From NCBI RefSeq assembly GCF_914767665.1, contig NC_059501.1, positions 28,992,501 through 29,056,500 on the forward strand: 64,000 bases of DNA, in the 5' to 3' direction. This document shows, piece after piece, positions 36,857 through 51,800 of this stretch. The position numbers and the translations under genes are program-made. Position 1 is the first letter of the stretch. Every line of letters begins with the position of its first letter. The DNA is from Harmonia axyridis. Lineage: Eukaryota > Arthropoda > Insecta > Coleoptera > Coccinellidae. The notes beneath the pieces are model-generated. The model saw only the letters and a list, made by a program, of their open reading frames with translations. It did not search any database and had not been told where the DNA came from.

Positions 36857-39800
36857 TCACTTCTTGTCCTCTAATTTGGCCTTATCTAACGTGGACGTCA
36901 CTAACATTTGCTGTCCTTGTTGGGTGTTTTGGTTGGGGAACACTTTGTCTAAATGTTTCAACGATTCACTCAGAAAGTTCTGTATGGCAGTGAGAGCGGC
37001 AACGATGGCCGGACTGCCAAAGCCGTGGCTTATGAGGGAAAAATGAGTCAAATGTCTCTGGATGGAAGGGTCTAAGATGATTTGGGGCCGTGTATTGCAC
37101 AGGGGCGATCTGTCTTGGTTCAAGAGATCCATTAGCTCTTTCGTTATCTGTTTGGTGGCTTGGAGGAGCTCCTTTCTCCTAGGGGTCTCTCCGTGTTGCC
37201 TGAGAAGATACTCGGCCACTTGCCGTGATGGGAACTCTGTTTCACAGACATACCCGAAGTCTCTGGCCAAATGGATGGCTTCGCCTTCGACCAAGGACGT
37301 GAGGAGGGTCACATTAGCTGCTTTTCGCCTTCCTGCCGGCAGATTCAGACCGATTTTTTCCAATTTTTCTCTCAGGATTCTTCCGCCATTCTTGCTCTTG
37401 GCCCGTCTCAAAACTCCACCGAGTAGAGATGCGTTCAAACATTCAGGAGGTGAGAGACGTCGTTGAACTTCTCCTACGGTGACTTTGTACTTTGAGGTTG
37501 ATGATAATAACGAGAGTCGGCCTGGTACTGAACAGAAGACATCACTAGGTGAAACCATGGCACCTACACCGTGCTCTTTACCACCTTTCATTCCTGCAAC
37601 AATAAATGAAAATAAGACAAGGTGAAAATATTTTATTCAATATTCAAAATATTCATAATAAATGATAATAATGAAATTGTTTGGTTTTGTGTACATCTTA
37701 GAGAAATACAGGGCGTTTCGAGAAAAAGTGAAGGGGAAAACATCAAAATAAATGGGGTTTGCTCAGTAAAAAAATTTCGTAATGCCATTCGTATTCGAGA
37801 TAAAAGGCGTTGAAGAAAAAAAATTACACATTTTTTACGATTTTGCCAAAATCTTGGCGATATTGTAATGATATTTTATACGAATATGTTTTGGGAGCTA
37901 ATAATAATAATAATAATAATATAGTTTATTTGCTAACTGGTACATAGAAACACAATATCACATTCAATGTATTGAACACCTCAAAATAAAATTATAAATG
38001 CTCCTAAGTTTCCAAGACAAACTAAGGTAAAAATTACACAATACAAATAAACCAAGAAATGAGGTTGCAGTTTCAGATGAAACGGCCGCCTGTAAATTAT
38101 TAGCAGAGTCTCCTCATTCAGAGCTATCTGTCGAAAACAAACTTCCCTCCTCCTCGTGTCGCACATCATCAGTGAAAAAAGAAAGGACATGCTCGGTAAA
38201 GTTATCATCATCGGGGGCAGTATGTCGCAAATCAGTAAAATTTTGTCCAAAATCGGGGGCGTTCAGTCGAAGATCAGGAAAATTTTGTTACAACAACATT
38301 AATATATGGTTTTCTATTTTTTTTTGTATTATGGAGGTATACCTCTAGCTCCTCAATGAAATACATTACCCCTGTGGATGGAGATCTGTAGATTGCACTA
38401 ACTGTAACAAGCAACCCATTAATGTTCAAATTTATGACTAATATATCAGTGCAGCCCAGAGAAACAACCTGATGATCCAATAACATGTAGTCCCTTACAT
38501 AAACCAAAACTCCATCATTCTTATTCACATTTCCCATATTGTACAACAAAACATATCCGGCTCTATGAAACAACTGTACATCCTCCAAATATATTCTACT
38601 TGTTCGATCTTGTTGTCTTTTTTGTCCTCACTTCCACCCTAAGTTCCTTGTTCAAATTTTTATCTTTCACATGTCTCACCTCCCTGGAACCAACTATCTT
38701 CTGGTGGGCCTCCGCGTTATATTCTTGAGTTTCCTCCTCAACTGGTGAAGGGGTGGTACCTGCAGACTCAGAAATTTCTTCTTGCTTGTTTATTTTTCTT
38801 ATATCATCCACCGTGTATACTTCATTACCAATTATCAACTTGTTACCCTTAACGTATCCCACATCACTGGTGGTTTCTCTTATTTTCCTCAAGTAATTCC
38901 TAAGTATTTTCTGTTCTTCTCGCTGTTGCAATGTTTGATCTTGAGTTATATAAATATTTGTTCCTTTAAGTTTCTTAGAATTATCCAACAGTACTTGTTT
39001 TTTCCTATAAGTAGCGAATTCAATTTTCAAGGGTCGATTTTTGCCCCTTCCTAGCTGGTATATATCACTAATAATAATTGCACATTCTCACAGAATGTGC
39101 AAAATTTTTTTTCTTAAAGGCCCTTAATCTTGAATACCTTCGGATGGCGTTACGAAAATTTTTATTGAGCAAACCCCAATTATTTATCAGTTTTTTACAT
39201 ATCCTAGAGGCGGGGTCACCTTTTTTTAACACCCTCTATAATACCAAAAAAGTACTTCAGAATAATGATCTAAATTCAATTGTAACGCACCTAAAGCAAT
39301 ATTTTGAAAGTGATGTGGAAATTTTCTTGAAGAGAAGAGGAAATGACGAAATTGAAGGAGTTGAGGTGAGCTTATTGAAATAACTCCATTTTGAACTAAG
39401 TTGGCCAGGTCCCTTACGTATCACTTCAAATAAACAATCCTGATCTTCAATTCTTAATTTTTAGACGTGACAACGTAGCAAATATTCACATCTGTGGATC
39501 TTTTCAACAGAGTTGCACTCAGCCAAAGTTCTCAATTTCATAGATCGTTTTTTTAAGAACAAATTATCGAAAATGAAATAGATTATAGAAGAAAATATGA
39601 GGAATACTTTGACTCTTCGAAATAGTCAAATATTCGATATTTGAGATTCTTAAAATTTTTATAGAATATAATGGTGTAAGATGATGAATCATATCGATGA
39701 AAAACTATATCCGAAAATAATTTCAGGAGGGTTTTTTTCACCATATTTCATACAAATAGCACCAATAGTTTCCTAGAAGAGCTCTATCCGGCAGACGATT

Positions 39801-42800
39801 TTATTCATTGGATTGTTAGATTCCAAAATCCAATATTTAAAAAAAAACGATTGGAAGAGCTCATTTGAAAATTGAGTTATTGACTTCACCATAATTAGAG
39901 TCAGCAGTACACCCAATCAAATTATGAAAAACATAAAGGAATAACAATTGAATGGTTTCGTATAGGTACTGATTCTTCACCGACCTAAAAAAGGGTGGCT
40001 AATTTCTAAATTCATTAACTACACTATATCAAACAGAGTTATTCTATACATCTGTTTAGTTACGCCCAATGAGGTGTTTTAAATTACTTCTCTCATTTCA
40101 GGAACAGCTGTAAGTATACCCATTACACAATGTATTTTTCTCTGCTGGAAACAAGATTGTTATTCGAGATCTATAGAGAGGGGAAGTTTTTTCCAGACTG
40201 TATACGCACTATCTGAATATGAATGAATGATAGAAATCACTGAAAGACTGTACTGACATGGAGGTATTAGAAGTAAACATTCGCAGGTTTCCAAAATAAT
40301 TTTCAAGGCTAAGTTGAAAAAGGTTTGAATTTTTTTTATGAAACTCGTAAAAATTTAAAAGTTAAAGTGCTTAGATATTCAGGATGACTCGTATATGATA
40401 TTCATAAAAATCGGATGATATTGTCTTATTTCTCATATTCTATATGAAATTTAGACAAATACGTAGACTGAATTGAAGATTTTGCCGTGTTTTTTAGTCT
40501 TTGAAGCACAACCCTCTATACAACCCCAAGTATTTGAATAGGGGTTGAGTGACCTCCCATTTTAAAAGTACTCGAATTTCCTTTTCATACATTTTGTGAT
40601 TTTGAACATATTTTTAAAAGATCTGATATTCTGATGCGATTTACGATTTTTTGCGCTATTTGAATACTTATAAGTATTAGTGTTATTCCTTATGCACGTT
40701 GTGTATCACTTACATACAACTAAGAAGACAATTATCGAAACTCACCTTTCAGTAGAGGTATTTCTGAGATAAATCCTGAATTGTCATCTAGACCACCTTG
40801 AGCTTCATCAACAGCCTGACCAAGAGCCTGGTGAAGTGACAAGGGGTCATCGTGTGGGCGTTGTGAAACACTGACAGAATAATCTGACCTACCACCCCCT
40901 GGTCCTGAGCTGTATGGAAAACTTCCTCCATGACCGAGTTGGCCCTGTAAAAAAAACGAAAATAACTTTTAAAAAATCTCCCCAAAAGTCCTGATTCAAA
41001 TTAATACTAATTGGCTCTGTTATTTGAATATTCAAAATTATAGTACATAGTACATTTAGCGAATTTTCACTTGAAAAAAAACGTGAAATCATAAAATTTC
41101 TTTCATTCGAAAAGTAGGAATGATAATATTCATTTTATTCAGGAATAGCCTAGGTCGATGACCCATTTGTTTAGAGGCAATAAATAAGAGTTACTACTAA
41201 TAGGTCAATTGGAAAGTACCCGGTTAAACCCCTTTTTTTTTGGCAAAATTCGATTTTATTATTTAACATAGTTGCCTTCGAGGGCGATACAGCGATTATA
41301 CCGATCTTCCAACTTTTCGATACTATTTTTGTAGTACGATTTGTCTTTCGCTTCAAAATAGGCCTCAGTTCTGGCGATTACTTCTTCATTATGCACAGGT
41401 TAATATTTTGCGAAATGAATACCTCTGTAATTTTTTTTGATGTTTATAGTGAATAAACATTTTATTATATATTATATTATTATTATTATTGGCGCTAAAT
41501 TTCTTTCCAGCGAGCATTCTTTTGAGGTCTAAGAACAGGAAAAAGTCACTCAAAGACAGATCTGGCGAATACCGTTGATGCAGAAGCAATTCGAACTCCA
41601 ATTCATGCAATTGTGCCAATGTTTTTATGGATTTGTGACACGGCGCATTGTCTTGATGAAAGAACACCTTTTTTTCTTCAAATAGGGCCTTTTTTAACGA
41701 TTTTCACCTTTAAATGATCAAATTACACTATAACACTATATAATAATCGCTGTAGATGATCTGGCCCTTTTGGAGGTAATTAATGAATATTATACCTTGC
41801 GCATCCCAGAATTCTGATGTCATAAATTTGCCAGCTGACTGTTGTGTTTTCCTCGCTTTGGATTTGGTTCATCGTGTGCAGTCCACTCAGCTGACTGTCG
41901 ATTGGACTCCGAAGTGAAATTATGGAGCCATGTTTCATACATTGTCATATATCGACGCAAACATTCAGGTTTATTGCACTCAAACAGCTTCAAACACTGC
42001 TCAGAATCATTAACACGTTGTTTTGATCGATTGTGAGCTGGAGCGGCACCCATTTTGTACACAGCTTTCTCATGTCCAAATATTCGTGAATGATATGATG
42101 TACACGTTCAGATGATATCTTCACAATGTCTGCTATCTCGATCACTTTACGGTTATTCAAAATTATTTCATGAACTTTTTTTATTTTTTCGTCGGTGACA
42201 GCCTCTTTTGGGCATGTCCACTGCGTTCGCCGTCTTCGGTGCTTATTTTACCACGTTTTAACTTATCATACCAATCAATGATGGTTGATTTTTCTGGTGC
42301 AGACCCCGGAAACTCTTCATCGAGTCAAGATTTTTCTTCAACTGTATTTTTTCCCTTCAATATTTAATCAGCACATGAAAAATTTTTTTTTTCATTTTTT
42401 TCAAAAAAAAAAGTAGCTACACTAACAACGCAATATCTCACAAACTAATGATCAGACTGCTGACAAATTTTGACACGTATCATTTGAAGTTTGGTACTAA
42501 CTAAAAATCATATGGATTCAATACTAGCACCGCCATCTGTGCATCAGACCGGGGATTTTTCAATTGGCCTAATACTACTACTCAGGCATAGGAACATCTT
42601 CGTTTCAGAAAAATGAGGACTGATACATTTGAAACCACAAAATTTGGTATTTTTTTTTCCGAATCCAATGATGAGGGGTATATGTACGTTTTCTTATCTA
42701 TGTGATTTATTAACACTCAGATATCTGCGATATAAAATATGATATCATAACTACGGATTGCATAAACAAACCAGAATTATTGAATTGAAGATAAGAATCA

Positions 42801-45800
42801 TCAATGCATTTTACCATAATTATCAAACCAATAACATAAAACCACAATAAATTACCTGATTTAACATATACTGCAACCTTTAAAACACAGGATAAACCAA
42901 ACAACTCTATCAATTCTTGTTTTTTTTTTTATACACGTCTGCCGTATGTCGATTGAATAGGTTAAACGCTGTTTACTCGGTTGTGAATTATAACAAGGTA
43001 TTAATGAATTTAATACCTCATTTCGTCATTCAGGATAATCTGAAGTTGAAAATAAACTTATTCGACGAAGGTAGTGAATTGAAAAAAAGCAAGAGACTGT
43101 TAACAGGTATAAGCAACCGTTAGAATTCAAACTATTATCATCATATCAACAAATAATCACATGATTTATAACTCTTGATAATAACAACCTCACCTCATTA
43201 GGGTTCATATTACTAATTCTAATATTTTTTAGCCAGTATGCAGTGGCTCTATAATAGGCCAAAGAGTAATTACAATGCTACATGTGTCGGTCTCTCAGCC
43301 AATGTGTTAGCTTGAAAAAATGGAATGATAAACTGATTTGAATAACGGAGAGATATCAAGAAGTCCGTTTGAAGATGAAATGAAGCTTTATTTCGTATGT
43401 TGCAACATACGAGTAGCTAACGGTGTAGCAGAATTTATGAATAGATTGTTTGGCTTCTAGACCAGAAAAGCCTAATTTTTTTCACGCGAAACATCTGCAT
43501 AGGGTATCCAAAATTCATAGGTTTTGTGGGGTTTTTCTATTATGTAGAGATAGTGATATCCTATCATTTCGTCACTATCGAGGTTTGAACCGAAAAATTC
43601 AAGAAGAATTTTGGAAAATTTTTTCCTTTATAACATATTATATCAGTTAGAAATTCTGTGTGTATATACCGGGCGGATAACTTCATCAGAACCATAGAAA
43701 ATCTAAGCAAAATATCGAAAAAATAATTTCAGTTCAAACTGAAACGTGAAAAATTTCGTGTTTATATAGCGGCGTCAGATTCATAGAAAATTCAAGAAGT
43801 ATTTTGGAAAAAAATGCTCAATATTTCTTCGAAAACATATTATCCGTTCGGGTAGAGATTGATAAAGAAAATGTAAGCAGAAAAAAAAATTGTATTGAGA
43901 ACAATTGGCTCAGTTGAAATTTTGCCTGCAAATGTTTTCAAACTGAAACGTGAAAAATTTCGTGTTTATATAGCGGCGTCAGATTCATAGAAAATTCAAG
44001 AAGTATTTTGGAAAAAAGTGCTCAATATTTCTTCGAAAACATATTATCCGTTCAGGTAGAGATTGATATAGAAAATGTAAGCAGAAAAAAAAAATTGTAT
44101 TGAGAACAATTGGCTCAGTTGAAATTTTGCCTGTAAATGTTAATAGCAGCGTCAGAACCATAGAAAATTCAAGCAGTCCATTGAAAAAAATGAGGGAACA
44201 ACTGAAGTGAAATCAGGAGCTTTGGAGTTTAACACATTTTCCGGCTCGGTTATTGAGTGAATCAACAAATTTAACCGCAATATTCAAAACCGTTCTGCCT
44301 TCACTTGTCTCTTTACTTCTTCTATATCTTGAATATAACTTCCCTCTACCTCATTATCCCACTAAATCAGGAAAATACTACCCTATTGTACTCTTCAGCA
44401 CTGTCAAGTTAGCCAAAAATTATGACATCTTGTATCGGGTGTACCTGATTCGTTGTCTAGTGAGGGGATCTTAGAATCTTTTTGAGGTAGAAAAAATGAA
44501 TGACACATTTTCGGGCTCGGTTCTTGTGACAATTAACCAATTTTTGCGGTTTTCAAGATCTCAATCTGAAACCATTCTGCTTTCACTTGTCACCATACTT
44601 CCTCCATATCTTGAATATAACCCCCCTCCACCTCATTATCTCATTAAATCGATAAAATACTACCCTATTGTACTCTTCAGCACTGTAAAGTTAGCCAAAA
44701 ATTATGACATCTTGGATCGGGTGTACCTGATTCGTTGTCTAGTGAGGGGATCTCAGAATCTTTTTGAGGTAGAAAAAAAGAATGACACATTTTCGGGCTC
44801 GGTTCTTGAGAGAATTGACAAATTTAATAGTGGTTTTCGAAATCTCAATATAAAACCATTCTGCTTTCATTTGTCACCATACTTCCTCTATATTTCGAAA
44901 ATGACCCCACTCTACCTCATAATTCCTCTAAATCGAGAAAATACTACCCTATTGTACTCTTCAGCACTGTCAAGTTAGCCAAAAATTATGTCCCCAATTT
45001 GTTGTCTAGTGAGGAGATCTCAGAATTTTTAACATAAGCCAATTACGCGTTTGGAGACGCCATATTAATCAGATCTGTGATCTCCAAGGGAGCAATTGGG
45101 GAATGAAAGAATCAGCGTTTAAAAGTTCCTAACTTCACGTCAGTGTTTTCGTTAGTTTTATTTTTCCTATCTATTTTTTATATCATTGACCGAAAAATTT
45201 TTCAAAATTTTTTCCTAGGCCGATAAATAGCTAATAGAAAACCATGTCTAATTTTTTCATATAGATGCTTTCCCTTATTTCGTTATATCCTTTTTTCAAT
45301 AGAAGATTGAATAGAAATTCAATCAATAAATTCTTAAATTTACCCTTTCATCTTGATCGCTCATAGATTTGCAATACTTACTCCTAATTAGGTATGATAT
45401 AGAACTACTGTGTCTAAAAACGTTGAATGAATATTTGATTTCTATTCTCTGCAATAGATTCAAAAGCATATTCAATATTAGAATAGTTATTCATAATACA
45501 AGTGCCGAAGGCATTGATATGCTTCATTTTTATTGAAATTAATGAAATATTTCCATAAATATCGTTTAGTGATTTTAGCATTGAAAAGTATTGGTTGGCA
45601 GAAATGTTTTCTGCGTCACAAGTTTGAGAGACAGTAGATAAAACCGTTACAGGAAAGTTCCGACATATAATAATGAAATATAACCATGAAATATGTGTGA
45701 AATTGAGATATAACTGCACGATTATGTTCTACAAGGTATGACAGAATGAACGGATTTGCCACAGAATTAGAGAATAGTTATTTATAATACAAATGCAGAA

Positions 45801-48800
45801 GGCATTGATATTCTTCCATAAGTTCAAAATTCAACAACGAACCACGAAGTGGCGAGTTTTTTAATGAACGGGTGGTAGAATGAGCGTTCTGTATACAGAT
45901 TTGTCAAAGAAAAAAAAATGACAACTCAAAAGCACAGAACAATATACTAGAAAACTGAAATTCTGGATTTATCTATGATTACCGTCGAAATTTTGCAATA
46001 TTGCCAAAAAAATAATCTGTTTAGCTAAACATTAGTTATCAGCAAACAGTACAATCCGTAGAAATTATAACAACAATTTAACAATATTCACGGAAAAAAC
46101 TGTTTCGAAAAGTATTTGATTAGAGAAAGTATTTAAAGTGAAAAAATTCAATATTTTCATAAAACATCAAATAAGTATCTCAAAAACTATGAGAATTTTT
46201 CACATCAGGTAGAGCACATTTTGATCTACATTCCGTTTTCGTTCGACGTGGTCTTCTTGGGACACCCTGTATATGTATAATAGAAACGACTTATATGCGT
46301 TCGAATTTGGGACACGCGGTATAGCTAGGCTAGGAATAAGGGTTGAGAATGTTGATATCTCTTCAGAATGTCGTCGAATGGTTGGGCACAGATGACTGGG
46401 ATTCCTGATGATGCAACTATGTCGAAACATCGGAATTATGTGGAGCTCGCGGGTTGAGGAGCTCATCATCTTGAGCCGATCTCGATGCGATATCTTCGTC
46501 AAGTTCGGCATTCCGCAACTATTAAAAATGCGTGACATACCCCTACAGAATGCAGAGGGTTGATATATCCTTATCGCAAACCCATGATGTCGATACGAAA
46601 ATGCAATACGCATTGGAGGAAGGGGCTCTGCAGGAATTCGGGAGGGTAGTATTCACGAATAGATCGAGTATTTCAATATGATTAATGTTAGTTTTCCTTG
46701 GAGATAATCTCCGAGTAATAAACATAGATAGAGGAAGAATATGTGATTTTCAGTAAGCAAATTTCGTCCCAAACATGAACTATGAAATTTGACAAGAAGC
46801 GCGCGGAAATCAAAAGATATTTCACTCAATTCGCGAGTTTCTCCACAAAGAACGAACTTCTTATGTCCCATAGTGAATCAACGTTCCATATTAACTCAAA
46901 ATATATCGAAATAAATACCTAAATATATCATAACTTCAGAAAACAAACTTTAAGCGCGCCAAACGACGTGAAACAATCGATGACACTAGGAGAGCAAAAG
47001 TTGCCAAACCTTGGATTTCAGCAGGTGGATATAGAAAATACTAAATATATTCTGCTTATTATAAATTCGACAATTAGAAAAAATATCGGATTCCAAATAT
47101 TCAAATTTGTATATTTAATCGGGAATTACTCAAATGAATATATTTCATTCGATATAATATACATTCATAACGATATAGTAAAATTGTGGATTCGAAAATA
47201 TATCACAATCCGACAACGTAATCTACCATGTCGGGGACATCTAAAAATTGCGTATACTTCCTCTATTTATGTTTATTACTCTATGGAAATAATATTAAAT
47301 ATATCTGTGACAAACTTTGACATATAAAGGTTGTGCTCATTCTGAACATTTATTTCTCTAATTCTGTTGGCGAATACGTTCATTTTTCCATATCTTGTAG
47401 AAGGAAATCTTGCGGGAATATCTCAATTGCACACATACTTCATGGTTTTATTTCATTATTATATGTTGGTATTCAGAACTCTCCTGTCATGGATTTATCT
47501 ATTATCTGTCAAATTTGCGATACAGAAACCTCTTCTGCAAACCAATAATTTTCCAAGCATTGGTCTGAATTGTTATCGTTTAAAAGATCATAGAGTTATT
47601 CTCCATTAAACATATCAGCTTACGTGCCAAATTCTCGTCATTTGCGGGAGGTTTTTATTTTCTGCTTTTATATGGAGAAATCTGCGGTTGAGGCACATCG
47701 AATGCTCTCAAATACCTATGGTGAGGCCGCTATCAGTGAAAGAACATGTCGAAAGTGATTTTAACGCTTCAAGAACGGTGATTTCGACGTCGGAGACCAG
47801 CATGGCGATGGAAGAGAGAAGGTGTAGAATTGGAGGCATTACTTGGTCAAGTACTCGGTCAAAACGCAACAAGAATTGGCAGGATCATTGGGAGTGACGC
47901 AACGAGCCATTTCAAAACGCCTGAAAGTCATGGGAATGATTCAGAAACAAGTAAATTGATAGCCGTACGGGTTGAAGCCGAGAGATGTTGAACGGCGTTT
48001 GTTTGCTTGTGAACAGCTGCTTGCAAGGCAAAGACGGAAGGGATTTCTGCATCTGATTGTGACTGGAGCCGAAAAATGAGTTCATTTCGATAATCCAAAG
48101 CGCAGAAAATCATTGGGATATCCCGGCCATGCTTCCACGTCGAGGGCCAAACCGAATATTCACGGTTCCAATGTCATGCTCACTATTTGGTGGGACCAGC
48201 TCGGCGTAGTTAGTGTATTATGATTTGTTAAAACCGACTGAAACAATCACTGGCGTTCATTTTCGAACGCAATTAATGCTTTTGAGCCGAACATTGAAAG
48301 ACAAACGGCCGCAATACAACGAGAGACATGATAAAGTGATTTTACAGCATGACAATGCAAGACCCCATGTTGCGAAAATGGTCAAGACATACTTGGAAAC
48401 TTTGAAATGGGAAGTCCTATCTAACCCGCCGTATTCTCCGGACGTTGGTCTCATGAAGAAGTGAAAAATTGATTGATTCGTGGATCGCTTCAAAAGATGA
48501 CGAGTTTTTTCAACGCGGGATTCGTACGCTGCCCGAAAGATGAGAGAAAGTATTGTCCAGCGATGGACAATACTTTGAATCATAAATGTATAACCAGTTT
48601 TTTACAATAAAGCCTCGAATCTCGGAAAAAACTGCGGAAGCAAAGTTGTACGCCTATGTACAAACGCTCGAAAGCTCCAGATTCCTTCCTCATTTTTAGT
48701 AATTTTTCCTAATGAATTTCTTATCACAATGAACATAATATATCAACTTACCACATGATGGTTAGGATCCGAATCCCTCGGCCTTCCCAGACCTAACTGG

Positions 48801-51800
48801 TTGTAATGGTGCAAACCGGGCAGGCTACCATACGGATCCGTGAGGTACTCCAGATGTTGTTGAGGAGGCGGACTAGGTGGATGGTGGAATGTCGGTGGGA
48901 AATATGCCGGCTGGAAGTCAGGCTGCGGCAGCTGATGCTGCATTGCAGCGGCGTGGTGCAATCCAGATGACCCTCGATGGTGGCCAGAGGAACCACCAGC
49001 TCCGTATCCAGGACTGCTCCCGCTTAGTGCTAAGGAACCATGGCCGCTGGCAGTCAGTCGTTCCTGAAAAGAAAACAAATTTAGAATTAATTTATTTCGT
49101 ACTTATATTATAAGATTTGATTCGGTGACGAAGAATTCAAGGGCAAAATAAATTCTGTCCGTCCGTCGGGTACATGATAACTCTCGAACGGTATGTATAG
49201 AGGTAAGATTCTTTTAGTGTATGTTCAGGACCCGAATACCTTGGCTAAGTTCATTTGAAAATGTTTTTATAATTTTATTATTTGTTGGTATATTGGTAAT
49301 TTGAAAGCATAGTTATGATTTGAAAATAAATTTGAGGTGTTTCATTATTATTGATGATATATATCATATTATTATTATACACTGTGTCCGTAAAGTATGG
49401 AACAAATTCATTTTTAGCTAAACAGACTATTTTAAGAAATAATCCTGAAAAACCTCGATTTTTGATTATAATTTACCGTATTTTAAAATAATAATCTAAT
49501 ATACAGGGTGAATTACTTTCGAGTAATGACGTCACCGTAATTTTGTTTAAATGGAACACCCCCATTTTGTCTCTCTATTTTCCGATTACTTTAGCTGAGC
49601 TGATTCTAAAAATGTATCACATGTTGAATCCAATTGGTACAGGGTGGACAAAAATAATAAATTAAATCTAAGCAATAATTAAAACATTCACGAATACCAA
49701 AAATATTGTAGTACTGAACTATCATTGAACACCAATAAATTATTAAACAAATAATGACATTCCACAAAAAACTAGACGACTTTGTTTTTTTTTAAAAAGA
49801 TAAGAAATAATTTCTTTCATATTCTGTCTGCTAGACCTCGAGTACCAAATATGTTTGGAAACAGCTCATTTTTATTAATCTAAAAATGTAACAAACTACA
49901 GGGTGTTACATTCAAACCAATTGCCGCTAGACAATAAGTATTTTTGATAATATTGTTAATTTAACTAAAAGAGAATGTTACGCGTTACTTTATGAGCACA
50001 CACAAAACTATTGTATTTTTGCCAACCCTGTATCAATTGGAATCAACATGTGATACATTTTTGGAATCAGCTCAGCTAAAGTATTCGGAAAATTGAGACA
50101 AAATGGGGGTGTTCCATTTAAAAATGATGACGGTAAATACATGAAAATAAAATTGTTTAATATGCTCCCAAGACATTTGCCGTGAAAACTCAACAATAGG
50201 ACTTTTAAGGGAGAAATTCAAAGAATGCTAATTGAAATTGAGCCTTTTTCAATACAAGAGTTTGAGTTGGTTGAAGGAATTGGTTAATTCCAGTAGCTTT
50301 GTATAGAAATTTAATTTATCGATTTATGTATCAAGAATTTCGAAAATAAGAAAACTATTCTATTGTTGCATCCACGATGTCAAAAAGTACTAGAATTGGT
50401 CAATAGAATAATATTGACCAATTCCAGTACTTTTTGACATAGTGGGTGTAACAATCTCTTAGAAGGATAGAAAAAAGTTCGTACAATTGAAAAATTTTAA
50501 AAAATTGAAAGAAAAATTAAACCCAGTATTTTGAAACTAAAGAGTTTACGGGCCTATGTTTATAGGACTGTTTTTTTTAAATGATCCTAGGAATCTGTCA
50601 ACTCTGTTTGTATTTCCAATTTAGGGAAATTCTGTATCTTGAAACTAAAAAAAGAGTTTGTCCTATAAACTTAGGCCCGCAAACTCTTTTTTTTTAGTTG
50701 GCAATGGGCAAATGAAGGACAAGCGGTTAAAAGGTCTTCAGTTTATGTCTTTGCTTCCTTCATTTTTATTGAAATATGAATGCTCTTAAAATAAAAAAGT
50801 CTAAATTAAATTTTTGCAACCCCTTTTTCTTCTGAGATAACCTGTACTAGGATTATTTAATACTGTGATGTATACAAATGGAGTGTAGAAACAAGCCATG
50901 ACTAATAATTAAATCTATATAATTCACTTCAACGAACGGAATTCGGATTCCACATTAACTAAATGAAATTTGACACGATCATCGACAACTTTCATCAACT
51001 AATTTATAGAAGGATTTATTCAGTTCTGAGGTGTACCGTGTTATTCCCTACATATATTAACCTTGTTACAAGATTGGTAATATGTTTTAATTATCGGCTT
51101 TCTATTCCGATCTTTTGAAGTTATTAAGTATTAATTGAAATTATTTGCATACCGATACTCATATACCTGATGAAGTATAAGTAGCCGATGGTTGTTGGCA
51201 GTTTGGTGCATAGGGAAATTTCGAAATTCAATTATAACGAATTGGAATGTCCGCCGAATGAAGTTAGCCATTAATTCCATGATTCGTCACGTTGCATTTT
51301 GAAATGGAATGGCTAAGTTATGTAAGATCGATCTGCGGAATTGTAGATGGGTGCTCATTCAAATAATTCAACTTAGACACTGGTAATTAAGAAAATAATG
51401 AACTCTTCTTGAATACGAATTGGAGAAGGCAATTGGGCTTTACTGTGCAACTGATTCGACTCCACTCAAAGCTATTTTTGAACTGAATACTATCTTTCCT
51501 AGTTCATCCGAATACATATAAAATCTTGCAGTGATAAGATAAAACGAAGAGTGACTTAGTATATCTACAGGATGAATTTATATCATTGGAATAACGATTG
51601 GTGACGATAACGAGAAAAATCGAATGGTTATACAGGAATACAGGGTGTCTCAAGAAAAGATGACCTCCATCTCTAGGATATGTAGAAAACTGAGAATTAT
51701 TTGGGTTTGGTTAGTAAATAATTTTCGTTACGCAATCCGTATTCAAGATGAAGGGCGTTGAAGAAAAAAATTTACATACACTATACACATTTTTTACGAT

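Noticed and set aside
36864..37466. Plus-strand frames of 60 and 134 codons inside the last AP-2 exon
   Set aside because: They are antisense to a highly conserved coding exon and have no domain of their own.
44496..44978. 160-codon plus frame
   Set aside because: It spans tandem ~275-bp repeats and ends in repeat; peptide similarity between units follows from duplication. Kept only as a finding to test.
46200..46613. 137-codon minus frame in AP-2 intron 2
   Set aside because: No recognised motif, and the overlapping frame continues only by chance; it may be transposon debris but cannot be assigned.
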